DNA of 64,000 bases, taken from NCBI RefSeq assembly GCF_001808555.1, contig NZ_KV793752.1, forward strand, positions 2,474 to 66,473, in the 5' to 3' direction. Made by a program: the position numbers and the translations under genes. Source of the DNA: Porphyromonas sp. HMSC065F10. GTDB taxonomy: Bacteria > Bacteroidota > Bacteroidia > Bacteroidales > Porphyromonadaceae. Below are positions 44,131-54,027 of this stretch, one piece after another. Below the pieces are notes generated by a model. That model saw nothing but the letters and a program-made list of their open reading frames with translations. It was not told the origin of the DNA and ran no database searches. The number at the start of each line of letters is the position of its first letter. Position 1 is the stretch's first letter.

Positions 44131-44550
44131 ATGAAACTATCAGAAATCGTCTCTATCTCCGGGAAGCCCGGACTTTTCCTCTTCATCAATAGCTCCCGAG
44201 TGCCCTACACTGTGGAGGAACTGGAGACCGGGCGTCGGATGCCGGTCTTTGGCCGGGAAAAGATGAGCCTGCTCAGCAATATCTCTATGTACACTACCGA
44301 GGGGGAGAAGCCCCTAGCCGAGGTGATGCAGGGGATGTACGAGACCTTTGGAGAGGAGATCCCGGATGCACAGACTGTCTCTGAGAGTGCTGAGACACTC
44401 AAGACCTTTATGGATAAAGCTCTCCCCAATTGGGATCGGGAGCGGATCCATCAGAGCGATATCAAGAAGCTGGCTAAGTGGTATCAGATCCTGAGACAGA
44501 AGGGCATGGACTCCTTCCTGCTCACTGAGGAGGAAGAGAAAGAGGACTGA
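44131..44550 (+). CDS. DUF5606 family protein
   Basis: A 139-residue soluble protein starting MKLSEIVSISGKPGLFLFIN. The start at 44131 is 2 bp after coaE and is preferred over an ATG at 44092 inside coaE. It shows the DUF5606 pattern: an N-terminal beta domain (GKPGLFLF, VEELETGRRMPVFGREKMSLLSNISMYT) and a C-terminal helical region ending DRERIHQSDIKKLAKWYQIL. Found with coaE and ybbR in Bacteroidetes; function unknown. Confidence 0.85.
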   Translation: MKLSEIVSISGKPGLFLFINSSRVPYTVEELETGRRMPVFGREKMSLLSNISMYTTEGEKPLAEVMQGMYETFGEEIPDAQTVSESAETLKTFMDKALPNWDRERIHQSDIKKLAKWYQILRQKGMDSFLLTEEEEKED

Positions 44551-44571
44551 AGTACCTTTACCTCTTGATAT

Positions 44572-44611
44572 AAAAAAGCGGAGCACTCATCAGGAGCGCT
44601 CCACTTTTTTT
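44572..44611. terminator. bidirectional terminator
   Basis: AAAAAAG C GGAGC pairs with GCTCC A CTTTTTT (one C-A mismatch). It separates the convergent nusB and alaS units. Confidence 0.85.
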
Positions 44612-44615
44612 ATAA

Positions 44616-45596
44616 CTATCGGAAAGTCCCGTGGGGGAATGGTGAGTGGCCGAGGAGGAAAGCCCGTGTGGGCATCACCTTACTGGAGGGCCACTGTAGC
44701 TCGAGTAGCTCAATCATCCCCTCAGCAGTGCCTACAAATAGTCTCTTGTCGTCTGTCTCGATAGGCTCACCAGGGGCGAGATCACGGCTAATCTGCTTCT
44801 CGCAGTCAGGGCTTACGCTTAAGATCTTGATCTCTATCTCTTCATCGGAGGTCTCATCGTGGAAAAGGGCTACTGCCTTAGGGTAGGGCGCCATGGCTCT
44901 CACACGTCTATCGATCTCCTTTGCAGACATCGTGGTAAAGCAGATGGTCTGCTCCTCCTTGAAGATCTTCGGTGCCATCGGCAGATGAGAGACATCCTCC
45001 GGCTGGGGCCGACCGAGTCGCTCCTTTGGCTCCCCCGACTGCTCTATCAGGTCGATCGTCTCCTCAATCACCTTTGCTCCAACGACCATAAGTTTGTCAT
45101 GCAGGGTCCCGCCTGTCTCATCTGCTGATATCGGTACATGCTCCTGGAGAAGTACTCGCCCGGTGTCGATCTCCTTATCAAGGAGGAATGTGGTGACCCC
45201 GGTCTCCTGCTCGCCATTGATCAGCGCCCACTGGATCGGTGCTGCTCCACGGTATTTAGGGAGTAGAGCGGCGTGGAGATTGATCGTCCCTCGAGAGGGC
45301 ATATCCCAGACCTCCTCGGGGAGCATCCTAAAGGCGACGACAATAAATAAGTCAGCGTCAATCTTTCGTAGGCGCTCCAGAAACTCCTCGTCGCGCAACC
45401 GCTCCGGCTGGAGGACAGGCACATCGGGTAAGAGCTCCAGAGCAGTACGCTTAACGTCTGATGGCTGGAGTTTATGGCCACGCCCCTTGGGCTTATCGGG
45501 CATCGTGACCACAGCAACCACTTCTCGATGATGCTCTACGAGCGATCGGAGAGAGTATGCGGCAAATTCGGGTGTGCCGAAAAATACGATTTTCAT
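44616..45596 (-). CDS. fmt: methionyl-tRNA formyltransferase
   Basis: Formylates initiator Met-tRNA. The true start is the ATG at 45596 (326 residues, MKIVFFGTPEFAAYSL), matching family N-termini; a longer frame to 45728 would run into the clc gene. Motifs: VVTMPDKPKGRGHKL, FIVVAFRMLPEEVW, the folate/catalytic NLHAALLPKYRGAAPIQWALINGE and GVTTFLLDKEIDTGRVL with the catalytic Asp. It is the last gene of the alaS-aroB-tsaC-clc-fmt unit, 4 bp after clc. Confidence 0.95.
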   Translation of the reverse strand: MKIVFFGTPEFAAYSLRSLVEHHREVVAVVTMPDKPKGRGHKLQPSDVKRTALELLPDVPVLQPERLRDEEFLERLRKIDADLFIVVAFRMLPEEVWDMPSRGTINLHAALLPKYRGAAPIQWALINGEQETGVTTFLLDKEIDTGRVLLQEHVPISADETGGTLHDKLMVVGAKVIEETIDLIEQSGEPKERLGRPQPEDVSHLPMAPKIFKEEQTICFTTMSAKEIDRRVRAMAPYPKAVALFHDETSDEEIEIKILSVSPDCEKQISRDLAPGEPIETDDKRLFVGTAEGMIELLELQWPSSKVMPTRAFLLGHSPFPHGTFR

Positions 45597-45600
45597 TTTC

Positions 45601-47400
45601 TTATTCGTCACCAAAGTTGAGGTTGAGCACCCTCCGATAGACGTTGAGGATAGCCGACTTAGAGATGAAGCCGACATACTTACCCTCCGGGGTCTCCACC
45701 GGGAGATTCCAAAGTCCAGAGTCGTCAAAGATGGTCATCACATCCTCCATCTGCATATTTGTTTTGATTCGGATGCCCGGCTCTACCATAAACTTCTTCA
45801 CCCGGAGCCTCTCGTATAGGTCGGGGCGAAACATAATGTTTCGGATATTGTCCAGCATCACAATGCCCACTAAGTGGTCGTCATCGTCCAGCACCGGGAA
45901 GATATTGCGCTGGCTCTCCGTGAAGGTCTTCACCGTCTCACCAAGGGTCTCTTCCGGATGCAGGGTCTTGAATTTCTTCTCCACCACATCCTCTACATCC
46001 ATCAGTGTCAGCACTGCTCGGTCTTTCTCATGCGTCACCAGCTGTCCCTCTTCACCCAGCCGCATTGCATAGATATTGTACTTCGTGAAGATCCGCATAA
46101 AGCCATAGGAGATCAGAGACACCACCAAGAGCGGAAGGAAGAGATTGTACTGCCCTGAGAGCTCCGCAATCAGGAAAGTCCCGGTCAGCGGAGCGTGCAT
46201 GACGCCAGCCATCAGTCCCGCCATACCCATGAGGGTAAAGTTTTGGTGGGGCAGATAGGTCTCTATGCCGAGCTCGCCGCATAGATAGGAGAAGAAGAAG
46301 CCAAGGAAGGCACCCACAAAGAGGGTAGGGGCAAAGGTCCCCCCACAGCCGCCACCGGAGTTGGTTGCTACTGTGGCGAAGATCTTCAGCAGCATAGCTG
46401 CCAGGAGGAAGAGGATAAAGCTCCGATGTGATGGGTCGGAGACATTCTCCAGCAGTGAGCCCTCCAAGATCCTCTCCGGGTGATCGCTCATCAGCATCGA
46501 GATGATGCCGTACCCCTCACCATAGAGAGGGGGGAGGAGGAAGATGAGACTGCTCAGGATCAGAGACGCAATCACAAAGCGGACGCTCCAGGTACTGATA
46601 CCGCCAAGCTTACGCTCCAGCCAGGAAGAGCACCGGGTAAAGTAGAGTGACAGACCACCGCAACAGAGCCCGAGAAGAACCACGTATGGGAGTCTATTGA
46701 GAGTAAATGCCTCCTCCGCCATCACCGGGAAGAGAGCTCCCATTCCGAAGATCAGGTAGCTAACCGTTGCCGCTGTCACGGATGAGATCATTAGAGGCAT
46801 CACGCTGGTGAGGGTGAAGTCCATCATCAACACCTCAATGACGAATAGCAGCCCAGTGATCGGAGCCTTGAAGATCCCCGCAATCGCTCCGGCCGCCCCG
46901 CACCCCACAAGGAGCATAAGGTTTCTGTGCTCCAAATGGAAGAGCCGACCTATATTGCTCCCTATGGCGGCACCGGTAAGCACGATCGGTGCCTCAGCTC
47001 CCACAGAGCCTCCCAGCCCGATGGTGATAGACGAGGCAACGACAGAGGTCCAGGTGTTGTGGGGCTTCAGTCGACTCTGACGTCGGCTGATCGCATAGAG
47101 TACCCTGGTGATGCCATGAGAGATATTGTCTCTGACGATGTACTTCACAAAGAGACCGCAGAGGAAGATCCCCACCACGGGCGTGATGAGGTAGGAGAGA
47201 TAAAGGTCGGTGTGGGTATTCAGTCCGATAACGAAGTGCTGTATCGTGCTGACAAACCACTTCAGCAGCGCAGAGACGAGTGCACATGCGACACCGGTAA
47301 GCAGCGCCAATGCTGTCACCGGCATGCCCCCAGGGAGATGCTTATGGAGCCAGTCGAGAAATGGCTTGCTTGGTTGTGACTTTACCTCTGTCGCCTGCAT
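45601..47400 (-). CDS. ClC family chloride channel/antiporter with CBS domains
   Basis: A 599-residue inner-membrane protein. The membrane part (about 25-430) has the ClC signatures GLGGSVGAEAPIVLTGA (gating Glu) and GGGCGGTFAPTLFVGA, plus the pore tyrosine region near residue 430. The C-terminal 150 residues form two CBS domains (MDVEDVVEKKFKTLHPEETL to NIFPVLDDDDHLVGIVML; RIKTNMQMEDVMTIFDDSGLWNLPV), which often bind adenine nucleotides. Channel versus H+/Cl- exchanger cannot be decided here. It abuts tsaC upstream and fmt downstream. Confidence 0.92.
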   Translation of the reverse strand: MQATEVKSQPSKPFLDWLHKHLPGGMPVTALALLTGVACALVSALLKWFVSTIQHFVIGLNTHTDLYLSYLITPVVGIFLCGLFVKYIVRDNISHGITRVLYAISRRQSRLKPHNTWTSVVASSITIGLGGSVGAEAPIVLTGAAIGSNIGRLFHLEHRNLMLLVGCGAAGAIAGIFKAPITGLLFVIEVLMMDFTLTSVMPLMISSVTAATVSYLIFGMGALFPVMAEEAFTLNRLPYVVLLGLCCGGLSLYFTRCSSWLERKLGGISTWSVRFVIASLILSSLIFLLPPLYGEGYGIISMLMSDHPERILEGSLLENVSDPSHRSFILFLLAAMLLKIFATVATNSGGGCGGTFAPTLFVGAFLGFFFSYLCGELGIETYLPHQNFTLMGMAGLMAGVMHAPLTGTFLIAELSGQYNLFLPLLVVSLISYGFMRIFTKYNIYAMRLGEEGQLVTHEKDRAVLTLMDVEDVVEKKFKTLHPEETLGETVKTFTESQRNIFPVLDDDDHLVGIVMLDNIRNIMFRPDLYERLRVKKFMVEPGIRIKTNMQMEDVMTIFDDSGLWNLPVETPEGKYVGFISKSAILNVYRRVLNLNFGDE

Positions 47401-48006
47401 TTACCGGATCACCTTTACCTCGCCTCTAAGTCCCAGCTTGATGACGTTGGAGGCTACATGCTTCGTCTGCTCCTCTTGGCGATACCTCACGACGTAGTCC
47501 ACGCCATTGCGCACCTCGTCAGTTATGTCTGCAAAGGCAGCGGGCGATGGCTCGCCTGAGATATTTGCCGAGGTACTTACGATGGGTCCACCCAGCCGCT
47601 CACACATTTTCTTACAGAAGGGATCTCCCACCACTCTGATACCGGCGCTGCCATCCTCAGCGAGGAGGTTGGGAGCGAGACCAACGGCGTCGGGATAGAT
47701 GATCGTCAGGGGCTTCGTCGCCGTATCCATCATGTCGTAGGCAATGTCCGGGATGGTCCGGACTACTTGTGCCAGCATCCCATCGCTTGACACGATAGAG
47801 AGGAGTGCCTTAGCATCATCTCTCTGCTTTAGAGCAAAAATCCGACTCACAGCATCAGCATTAGTCGCATCGCAACCAATGCCCCAGATGGTGTCTGTGG
47901 GGTAAAGGATCAGACCACCGCGCTTCAGCGTAGCGACAGCTTCGCTCAAATCGTTTAAGTCCCAGCGGGGCATCTCTTCTTGCTCTTCGTCCATTCTCTT
48001 CTTCAT
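47401..48006 (-). CDS. tsaC: L-threonylcarbamoyladenylate synthase
   Basis: YrdC/Sua5-family enzyme making the precursor for t6A37 in tRNAs. The 201 residues contain GGLILYPTDTIWGIGCDATN, KQRDDAKALLSIVS (family KxR and lysine motifs) and PIVSTSANISGEPSPAAFADI. It is the short YrdC form without a Sua5 C-terminal domain. The preceding aroB stop is 2 bp upstream and the clc ATG abuts its stop. Confidence 0.93.
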   Translation of the reverse strand: MKKRMDEEQEEMPRWDLNDLSEAVATLKRGGLILYPTDTIWGIGCDATNADAVSRIFALKQRDDAKALLSIVSSDGMLAQVVRTIPDIAYDMMDTATKPLTIIYPDAVGLAPNLLAEDGSAGIRVVGDPFCKKMCERLGGPIVSTSANISGEPSPAAFADITDEVRNGVDYVVRYRQEEQTKHVASNVIKLGLRGEVKVIR

Positions 48007-48008
48007 AT

Positions 48009-49049
48009 TTATATCTGCATAAAGTCTCGGTAAAAGTCGATCGCCTCATCCAGCTCCTTTGGTGTAAAAAGCTCTGCAGGCGCAGGCTTGCCAATGCGAT
48101 CTAGCATTACCACTGGCACCCCCTCCTCGGTCGAGCGGAGCTTCTTATCCTGCCGGGCAAGGGTGTGTATCTGCTCATACTCTGTACAGAGGACAGAGAC
48201 GGGGGAAAAGTGGTCTCGCACAACTCTCGCCAGTCGCATCAGATCCTCCTGGGGCAGTCGATCCCTCCGTAGCGATAGGTACCCCTCCATTACCAGACCG
48301 GCAGCCACAGCGATACCGTGTGGCACCGGCTCGCCCTTGCTTAGATGAAGCGCCTCCAGAGCATGCCCGAGGGTGTGCCCGAGGTTGAGGAACTGTCGTC
48401 TGCCGCCCTTGTCCAGCGGGTCCGAGGCGACCACCTCTATCTTATAGTCAATACAGCGTCGGATGAGCGAAGGGGCTACCTCAGCCGTCCCCCACAAGTC
48501 CTCGTCCACGGAGAATCCCGTCAGCATGGAGTACTTCAGGATCTCACCCCAGCCGGAGAGCAGCTCCAACTCAGGTAGTGTGGAGAGGAAAGCGGGTGCT
48601 ATCAGTACCTCCTCGGGGGTGTAGAAAGTCCCGACGCCATTCTTCACGCCCTCAAAGTCTATCGCTGTCTTACCGCCAATTGAGGCATCTACATCGGCCA
48701 GTAGAGTGGTCGGTACATAGACCAGCCCCATTCCTCGCTTGTAGGTCGCAGCGGAGAGCCCCGCCACATCCAGTAGCGCTCCACCTCCGATCGCTATCAT
48801 TAGGTCTCCTCGGGTCGCCCCCAGGTCTGTAAGTCCACTCCAGAGCCGGATCAGCTGCTCAGCTGTCTTCGCTTCCTCGCCGGGAGGAAGCACAATGCCA
48901 GCTGATGCTATCCCGATCCGATCAAGACAATGGTCGGCACAATTGCTCTCGGTTACCCAGATCGCTCGACGACCTGACGTCAGTGACCGAAGTCGGGTGC
49001 GAAGTTCATCGAGGTCTTCGAAGAGAGTATAGCGGAGCGGGGACTCCAT
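48009..49049 (-). CDS. aroB: 3-dehydroquinate synthase
   Basis: Second step of the shikimate pathway. The 346 residues include the NAD-binding AIGGGALLDVAGLSAATYKRGMGLVYVPTTLLADVDASIGGKTAIDF and the zinc ligands in RQFLNLGHTLGHALEALH and PHGIAVAAG. It lies 5 bp after alaS and 2 bp before tsaC in the same unit. Confidence 0.95.
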   Translation of the reverse strand: MESPLRYTLFEDLDELRTRLRSLTSGRRAIWVTESNCADHCLDRIGIASAGIVLPPGEEAKTAEQLIRLWSGLTDLGATRGDLMIAIGGGALLDVAGLSAATYKRGMGLVYVPTTLLADVDASIGGKTAIDFEGVKNGVGTFYTPEEVLIAPAFLSTLPELELLSGWGEILKYSMLTGFSVDEDLWGTAEVAPSLIRRCIDYKIEVVASDPLDKGGRRQFLNLGHTLGHALEALHLSKGEPVPHGIAVAAGLVMEGYLSLRRDRLPQEDLMRLARVVRDHFSPVSVLCTEYEQIHTLARQDKKLRSTEEGVPVVMLDRIGKPAPAELFTPKELDEAIDFYRDFMQI

Positions 49050-49054
49050 CGCAT

Positions 49055-51694
49055 TTACTTATTCTTCTTAAGTCCCAGTTCTTTTAGGACAAAGTCAACC
49101 GCTTCAGACAGTCCCTCAGGTCGCTTCCCGCCTGCCGTAGCGAGGGAGGGCTGACCACCGCCACCTCCTTGGATGAATTGACCAGCAGCCTTGACCAACT
49201 TTCCGGCGTTGTACCCCTTCTTCACGAGGCCATCGCTGATCAGCACGGTAAGGAGTGCCTTGCCCTCATCCTTAGACCCGCTCACGAAGACATAGTCGCC
49301 ATCCAGCACCTGCTTGAGCCCGAAGGCAATGTCCTTAGCAAGAGCAGACGGGATCGCTACGTCAGGGCGTATCACCTTCACGCCATCCACCAGCTCATAG
49401 TGCTTCTGCAGACGACTGATCAGGCTCCCCTTCTCACGCTCATAGGCCTGCTTTACCTCGGCAGAGAGGGTGTGATTCTCCTCTAGCACCTTCTTGATCG
49501 CTGAGATCAAGTTGCCCCCACCGAAGTAGCTCTTCACGCTCTCGATCGTGTCCTCCAGCTCATGCACATAGTCAAGAGCAGCTGGACCGGTAACGGCAAA
49601 GATACGACGTACACCGGCTGCCACGGAGGTCTCCTGGGTGATGTGGAAGCTCCCCAGTACCCCAGTCGATGGAGCATGACAGCCACCACAGAGCTCAATG
49701 CTGTCGCCGAATTGCATCACCCGGACGTAATCCCCGTACTTTTCGCCAAAGAGGGCAATGGCTCCCATCTCCTTCGCCTCAGAGATCGGTACATCCCTAT
49801 GCTCAATCCGCTTGTAGTCTGCTTGGATTGCCTCATTGACCATCCGCTCCACCTCTCGGATCTCCTCCTTCGTCATCTTCTCAAAGTGGGCAAAGTCGTA
49901 CCGGAGTACACGATCGCTCACGAGGGAGCCCTTCTGCTCCGTCGTGTCGCCAAAGAGTGTCCTCAGTGCATGGTCCAGTAGGTGGGTGGCTGTGTGGTTG
50001 CGCTCGATATTATACCTACGCTCACTATCAATGGAGGCAAGGAAGTCCTGATGGGGATCGGAAGGCAGCTTATCCACGAGGAGCATCGGCAGGTTATTCT
50101 CCTGGATCGTGTCGAGGACCTTGATCCTCTCCTGATCCTCCTCCCCGATGAGAGTACCGGTGTCGCCCACCTGACCGCCCATCTCAGCGTAGAAGGGGGT
50201 TGTCTCAAGGACCACCTGATAGCTCTTCTTTCCATTCTGAGTCACCTGTCGGTAGCGGACAATCCGAGTCTGCGCTTCGTGCATCTCATAGCCGACGAAA
50301 GTGGTCACTGTCTCTTGGTCACCGATCCACTGCCAGTCTCCGGTCTCGGTATGCTGAGCCTTACGGGCACGCTCCTTCTGTTTCGCCATCTCGCTGTCAA
50401 AGCCCTTCAGGTCGGCCTCCATCCCCTGCTCCTCAAGGATCAGCTCCGTGAGGTCTGCGGGGAAACCGTAGGTGTCGTAGAGCTCAAAGATGATCTCACC
50501 GGGTAGTGCCTTCTCTCCTCTCTTCTTCGACTCATCAATATGAGACTGCAGCATCTCGATGCCGGTGGAGAGGGTCCTGAGGAAGGCACTCTCCTCCTGC
50601 TTCGTCACGCGGGTGATCAGCTCCTGCTGAGCCACCAGCTCGGTGTAGTGTCCGCCCATGCTCTCCACCAGGGTGGGGATCAGGCGGTACATAAAGGGCT
50701 CCTTAAGATTGAGGAAGGTGTAGCCGTACCGAACAGCGCGCCTGAGGATCCTTCGGATGACGTAGCCCGCTCTGGTACTTGAGGGCAGCTGTCCGTCAGT
50801 AATGGCAAAGGCTATCGCCCTTATGTGGTCAGCGATCACGCGCATAGCCACATCGGTCTTCTCCGACGAGCCGTAGTTCACACCGGAGATCTCTGCCACC
50901 TTGCCGATAAGAGGCTGGAAGACATCGGTGTCGTAATTGGACTTCTTCCCCTGCATCGCCATGCAGAGACGCTCCAGCCCCATGCCGGTATCAATGACGT
51001 GGTGGGGCAGAGCCTCGAGGTGACCATCGGCCATACGATTGTACTGCATGAAGACGAGGTTCCAGATCTCGATCACGAGTGGGTCGTCCTGATTGACGAG
51101 GTCTCTACCGGGGATGCGAGCGATCTCCTCCTCGCTCCGCAGGTCGATGTGAATCTCTGAGCAGGGACCGCAGGGACCGGTCTCGCCCATCTCCCAGAAG
51201 TTATCGTGCTTGTCCCCATTGAGGATCCTATCCTCTGGCAGTAGCTTTGCCCAAGCGTCATACGCCTCTTGATCCCGCTCCAGACCCTCCTGAGGCGCTC
51301 CCTCAAAGATGGTGACATAGAGCCGATCCTTAGGAAGCTGGTACACCTCTGTCAGTAGCTCCCACGCCCAGGGGATGATCTCCTTCTTGAAGTAGTCACC
51401 GAAGGACCAGTTCCCCAGCATCTCAAACATAGTGTGGTGATAGGTGTCGTGTCCCACAGCGGAGAGATCGTTGTGCTTACCGCTCACGCGCAAGCACTTT
51501 TGAGAGTCGGTTACCCGCGGATATTTCCTTGGGGCATTCCCGAGGATGATGTCCTTAAATTGATTCATCCCCGCATTGGTAAACATAAGGGTCGGATCCC
51601 CCTGCAGGACCATCGGAGCGGAGGGAACGATATGATGTCCTCGCTCTGCAAAGAAGTCAAGGTACATCTGACGGATTTCATTAACCGTTTTCAT
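49055..51694 (-). CDS. alaS: alanine--tRNA ligase
   Basis: Class II synthetase of 879 residues. The catalytic core begins RQMYLDFFAERGHHIVPSAPMVLQGDPTLMFTNAGMNQFKD. The editing domain has zinc ligands HTATHLLDHAL and SIELCGGCHAPSTG. The C-Ala domain ends with a glycine-rich AAGQFIQGGGGGQPSLATAGGK. It is the first gene of a five-gene minus-strand unit and is preceded by a GACCCC/GGGGTC leader hairpin. Confidence 0.97.
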   Translation of the reverse strand: MKTVNEIRQMYLDFFAERGHHIVPSAPMVLQGDPTLMFTNAGMNQFKDIILGNAPRKYPRVTDSQKCLRVSGKHNDLSAVGHDTYHHTMFEMLGNWSFGDYFKKEIIPWAWELLTEVYQLPKDRLYVTIFEGAPQEGLERDQEAYDAWAKLLPEDRILNGDKHDNFWEMGETGPCGPCSEIHIDLRSEEEIARIPGRDLVNQDDPLVIEIWNLVFMQYNRMADGHLEALPHHVIDTGMGLERLCMAMQGKKSNYDTDVFQPLIGKVAEISGVNYGSSEKTDVAMRVIADHIRAIAFAITDGQLPSSTRAGYVIRRILRRAVRYGYTFLNLKEPFMYRLIPTLVESMGGHYTELVAQQELITRVTKQEESAFLRTLSTGIEMLQSHIDESKKRGEKALPGEIIFELYDTYGFPADLTELILEEQGMEADLKGFDSEMAKQKERARKAQHTETGDWQWIGDQETVTTFVGYEMHEAQTRIVRYRQVTQNGKKSYQVVLETTPFYAEMGGQVGDTGTLIGEEDQERIKVLDTIQENNLPMLLVDKLPSDPHQDFLASIDSERRYNIERNHTATHLLDHALRTLFGDTTEQKGSLVSDRVLRYDFAHFEKMTKEEIREVERMVNEAIQADYKRIEHRDVPISEAKEMGAIALFGEKYGDYVRVMQFGDSIELCGGCHAPSTGVLGSFHITQETSVAAGVRRIFAVTGPAALDYVHELEDTIESVKSYFGGGNLISAIKKVLEENHTLSAEVKQAYEREKGSLISRLQKHYELVDGVKVIRPDVAIPSALAKDIAFGLKQVLDGDYVFVSGSKDEGKALLTVLISDGLVKKGYNAGKLVKAAGQFIQGGGGGQPSLATAGGKRPEGLSEAVDFVLKELGLKKNK

Positions 51695-51718
51695 ATCTAC
51701 TTAGAAGTGTATCAGTGA

Positions 51719-51742
51719 GACCCCGATCATGACATTGGGGTC
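51719..51742 (-). promoter_or_regulatory. alaS leader hairpin
   Basis: GACCCC and GGGGTC (6 GC-rich pairs, 12-nt loop) lie about 10 nt into the alaS transcript and 25 nt before its ATG. Role unknown. Confidence 0.35.
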
Positions 51743-51758
51743 ATTAGTTTCTCTCTCA

Positions 51759-51766
51759 CAAAGGTA
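51759..51766 (-). promoter_or_regulatory. -7 box TACCTTTG of the alaS unit
   Basis: The minus-strand TACCTTTG gives a leader of about 60 nt. Confidence 0.55.
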
Positions 51767-52060
51767 CTAATGAAAATGGACGCAAAGAAATGCACGTTCC
51801 CACATCCGAGGACAACAGACCAATACTGCGACCATTATCCTAAGAATAAGCCTATCATAAGCCCTGAGAGAATGGACTATATTCTTACAAAGAGTGAGAT
51901 GGTTTTCTTAGCTCTCGGGGTACTCTTACCTAAAGGCAGATCCACTCACGCAGCTTTGGGTGTACATGAGGTAATTGCTGCCGGTCCTCAAGTGTGTAAC
52001 CTCAGGTGCCAGACTTAGGAGAATAGAGGTATTAATCCACCACAATGGCATTATTTTCTC
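51767..52060. other. intergenic spacer between alaS and purF, nothing recognised
   Basis: About 290 bp between divergent promoters. An 82-codon frame (51770-52018, plus) has no recognisable family, no promoter of its own and codon use unlike neighbouring genes; I treat it as chance. No palindrome-array units occur here. Confidence 0.4.
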
Positions 52061-52068
52061 TACCTTTG
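52061..52068 (+). promoter_or_regulatory. -7 box TACCTTTG of purF
   Basis: TACCTTTG lies 49 bp before the purF ATG. Confidence 0.55.
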
Positions 52069-52117
52069 CAGCGTAATCAGTAGTCTAAAATATTCAAGCG
52101 CCTCACATATATAAAGT

Positions 52118-54001
52118 ATGGAGCAACTTAAGCACGAGTGTGGAGTGGTACTAATCCGACTTCGAAAGCCTCTCGAGTATTATTGGGAAAAATATGGCAC
52201 CAGACGCTATGGTCTCAATAAGCTCTACCTGATGATGGAGAAGCAGCACAATCGTGGTCAGGATGGGGCCGGCGTCGCATGTGTCAAGCTTAAGGCTCCT
52301 GTGGGTACAGAATACCTCTACAGAGAGCGTGCCCTCGGCTCAGGAGCCATTTCTGAGATCTTCAATACCATCCATCACTCCATTGATGAGGCCATCGCTG
52401 ACGAAGAGGCTGACGACCGCTTCTACGCTGAGTCGGCTCCCTATATTGGTGAGTGCTATATGGGGCATCTCCGCTACTCCACGACCGGCAAGTCCGGCTT
52501 ACAGTATCTCCAGCCGGCGCTGAGACGCAACAATTGGCGAGCTAAGACACTCGCCATGTGTGGGAATTTTAATCTCACCACAGTCAAGGATATATTCAAG
52601 TACATCACTGCCCGAGGACAGCATCCCCGTGACACTTCTGATACGAGAGTGCTTATGGAGCTCCTTGGTCACCGCCTTGATCGTGAGGTGGAGCGGCGCT
52701 ATGCGGATAGCAAAGCGAAGGGACTCGAGGGGATGGACATTACGGAGGATATTGAGGATCATATTGATGCCCTTCAGCCTCTCAGGGAGTGTGGGCCAAT
52801 GTTTGACGGGGGCTACGTCCTCTGCGGCATGACCGGTAGTGGTGAGATGTATGCATTTCGTGACCCCTGGGGCATCCGTCCTGCCTACTACTACTATGAT
52901 GACGAGATCTTCGTGGTCGCCTCTGAGCGACCGGTGATCCAGACGACACTCAACCTTACCTTCGACAAGGTGCATCAGCTCCAGAGAGGGCAAGCCATTG
53001 CTATCGACCGGAGTGGGGAGAATGTTCATCTGGAGCAGGTGCTAGAGCCGGAGGAGAATAAGGCGTGCTCCTTTGAGCGGATCTACTTCTCCCGCGGAAG
53101 TGACATTGATATATACCATGAGCGAAAGGCTCTCGGCAGCTATGTGGTGCCGGAAATCCTCAAGAAGGTGGATTACGACTTAGACAATACTGTCTTCTCC
53201 TTTATCCCCAATACGGCAGAGGTGGCTTATCAAGGGATGCTTCAGGGACTCGAGGACTACCTTGACCGGCGGAAGCAAGAGCTGCTGGAGATGCCTGAGA
53301 ATAGGAGCTCGGAGAGGATCCACGACATACTCCGGAAGCGTATCCGCTCTGAGAAAGTGGCGATCAAGGACATCAAGATGCGGACCTTCATTACCGAGGG
53401 GGCATCACGTAATGAGCTGGCGGCTCACGTGTACGATGTCACCTATGGGTCTATACGCAGGGGTGAAGACAATCTCGTCGTGATTGATGACAGCATCGTC
53501 CGCGGGACGACTCTCAAGGAGAGTGTCATCCGCATCCTCAATCGACTTGGTCCGCGCAAGATGGTGATCGTCAGCTCCGCTCCTCAGATACGCTACCCGG
53601 ATTGGTATGGCATCGCTATGAGTCGGATGGAGGAGTTCGTCGCTTTCCGTGCCGCCATCTCACTCCATAAGGAGCGGGGTATGGAGGATCGGATCAGCGA
53701 TCTCTACGAGAGGATTAAGTCCCTTATGGGGAGCGAGGAGGTGCGTCAAACTAATTTTGTCAAGGAGATCTACGACCCCTTCTCTGTCGAGGAGCTCAAT
53801 CAACAGATGATCAAGCTGATGCGACCCGCTGAGGTCACTTGCCCGATAGACATTGTCTTCCAGAGCATCGAGGGTCTCCACAAGGCTATCCCCGACAATC
53901 CGGGGGACTGGTACTTTACGGGAGACTACCCGACACCGGGTGGTATGCGCTTAGTTAATCAAGCCTTCATCGACTATTACGAAGAGGACTATAGAAGATA
54001 A
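52118..54001 (+). CDS. purF: amidophosphoribosyltransferase, long Bacteroidetes form
   Basis: First committed step of purine synthesis (PRPP plus glutamine to phosphoribosylamine). The 627-residue protein is longer than classic PurF (about 500). The N-terminal glutamine amidotransferase would use Cys8 after removal of seven residues (MEQLKHEC); GHLRYSTTGKSG and CGNFNL follow. The phosphoribosyltransferase domain has the PRPP loop LVVIDDSIVRGTTLKES near residue 455. The last 100 residues are an extension typical of Bacteroidetes homologues. It precedes carA by 26 bp, so purine and pyrimidine genes share this unit. Confidence 0.92.
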   Translation: MEQLKHECGVVLIRLRKPLEYYWEKYGTRRYGLNKLYLMMEKQHNRGQDGAGVACVKLKAPVGTEYLYRERALGSGAISEIFNTIHHSIDEAIADEEADDRFYAESAPYIGECYMGHLRYSTTGKSGLQYLQPALRRNNWRAKTLAMCGNFNLTTVKDIFKYITARGQHPRDTSDTRVLMELLGHRLDREVERRYADSKAKGLEGMDITEDIEDHIDALQPLRECGPMFDGGYVLCGMTGSGEMYAFRDPWGIRPAYYYYDDEIFVVASERPVIQTTLNLTFDKVHQLQRGQAIAIDRSGENVHLEQVLEPEENKACSFERIYFSRGSDIDIYHERKALGSYVVPEILKKVDYDLDNTVFSFIPNTAEVAYQGMLQGLEDYLDRRKQELLEMPENRSSERIHDILRKRIRSEKVAIKDIKMRTFITEGASRNELAAHVYDVTYGSIRRGEDNLVVIDDSIVRGTTLKESVIRILNRLGPRKMVIVSSAPQIRYPDWYGIAMSRMEEFVAFRAAISLHKERGMEDRISDLYERIKSLMGSEEVRQTNFVKEIYDPFSVEELNQQMIKLMRPAEVTCPIDIVFQSIEGLHKAIPDNPGDWYFTGDYPTPGGMRLVNQAFIDYYEEDYRR

Positions 54002-54027
54002 GAGATACACGAAACCATATAGCGACC

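Noticed and set aside
51770-52018. 82-codon plus-strand frame between alaS and purF
   Set aside because: No family, begins a few bases from the minus-strand -7 box, atypical codon use; kept only as a note.
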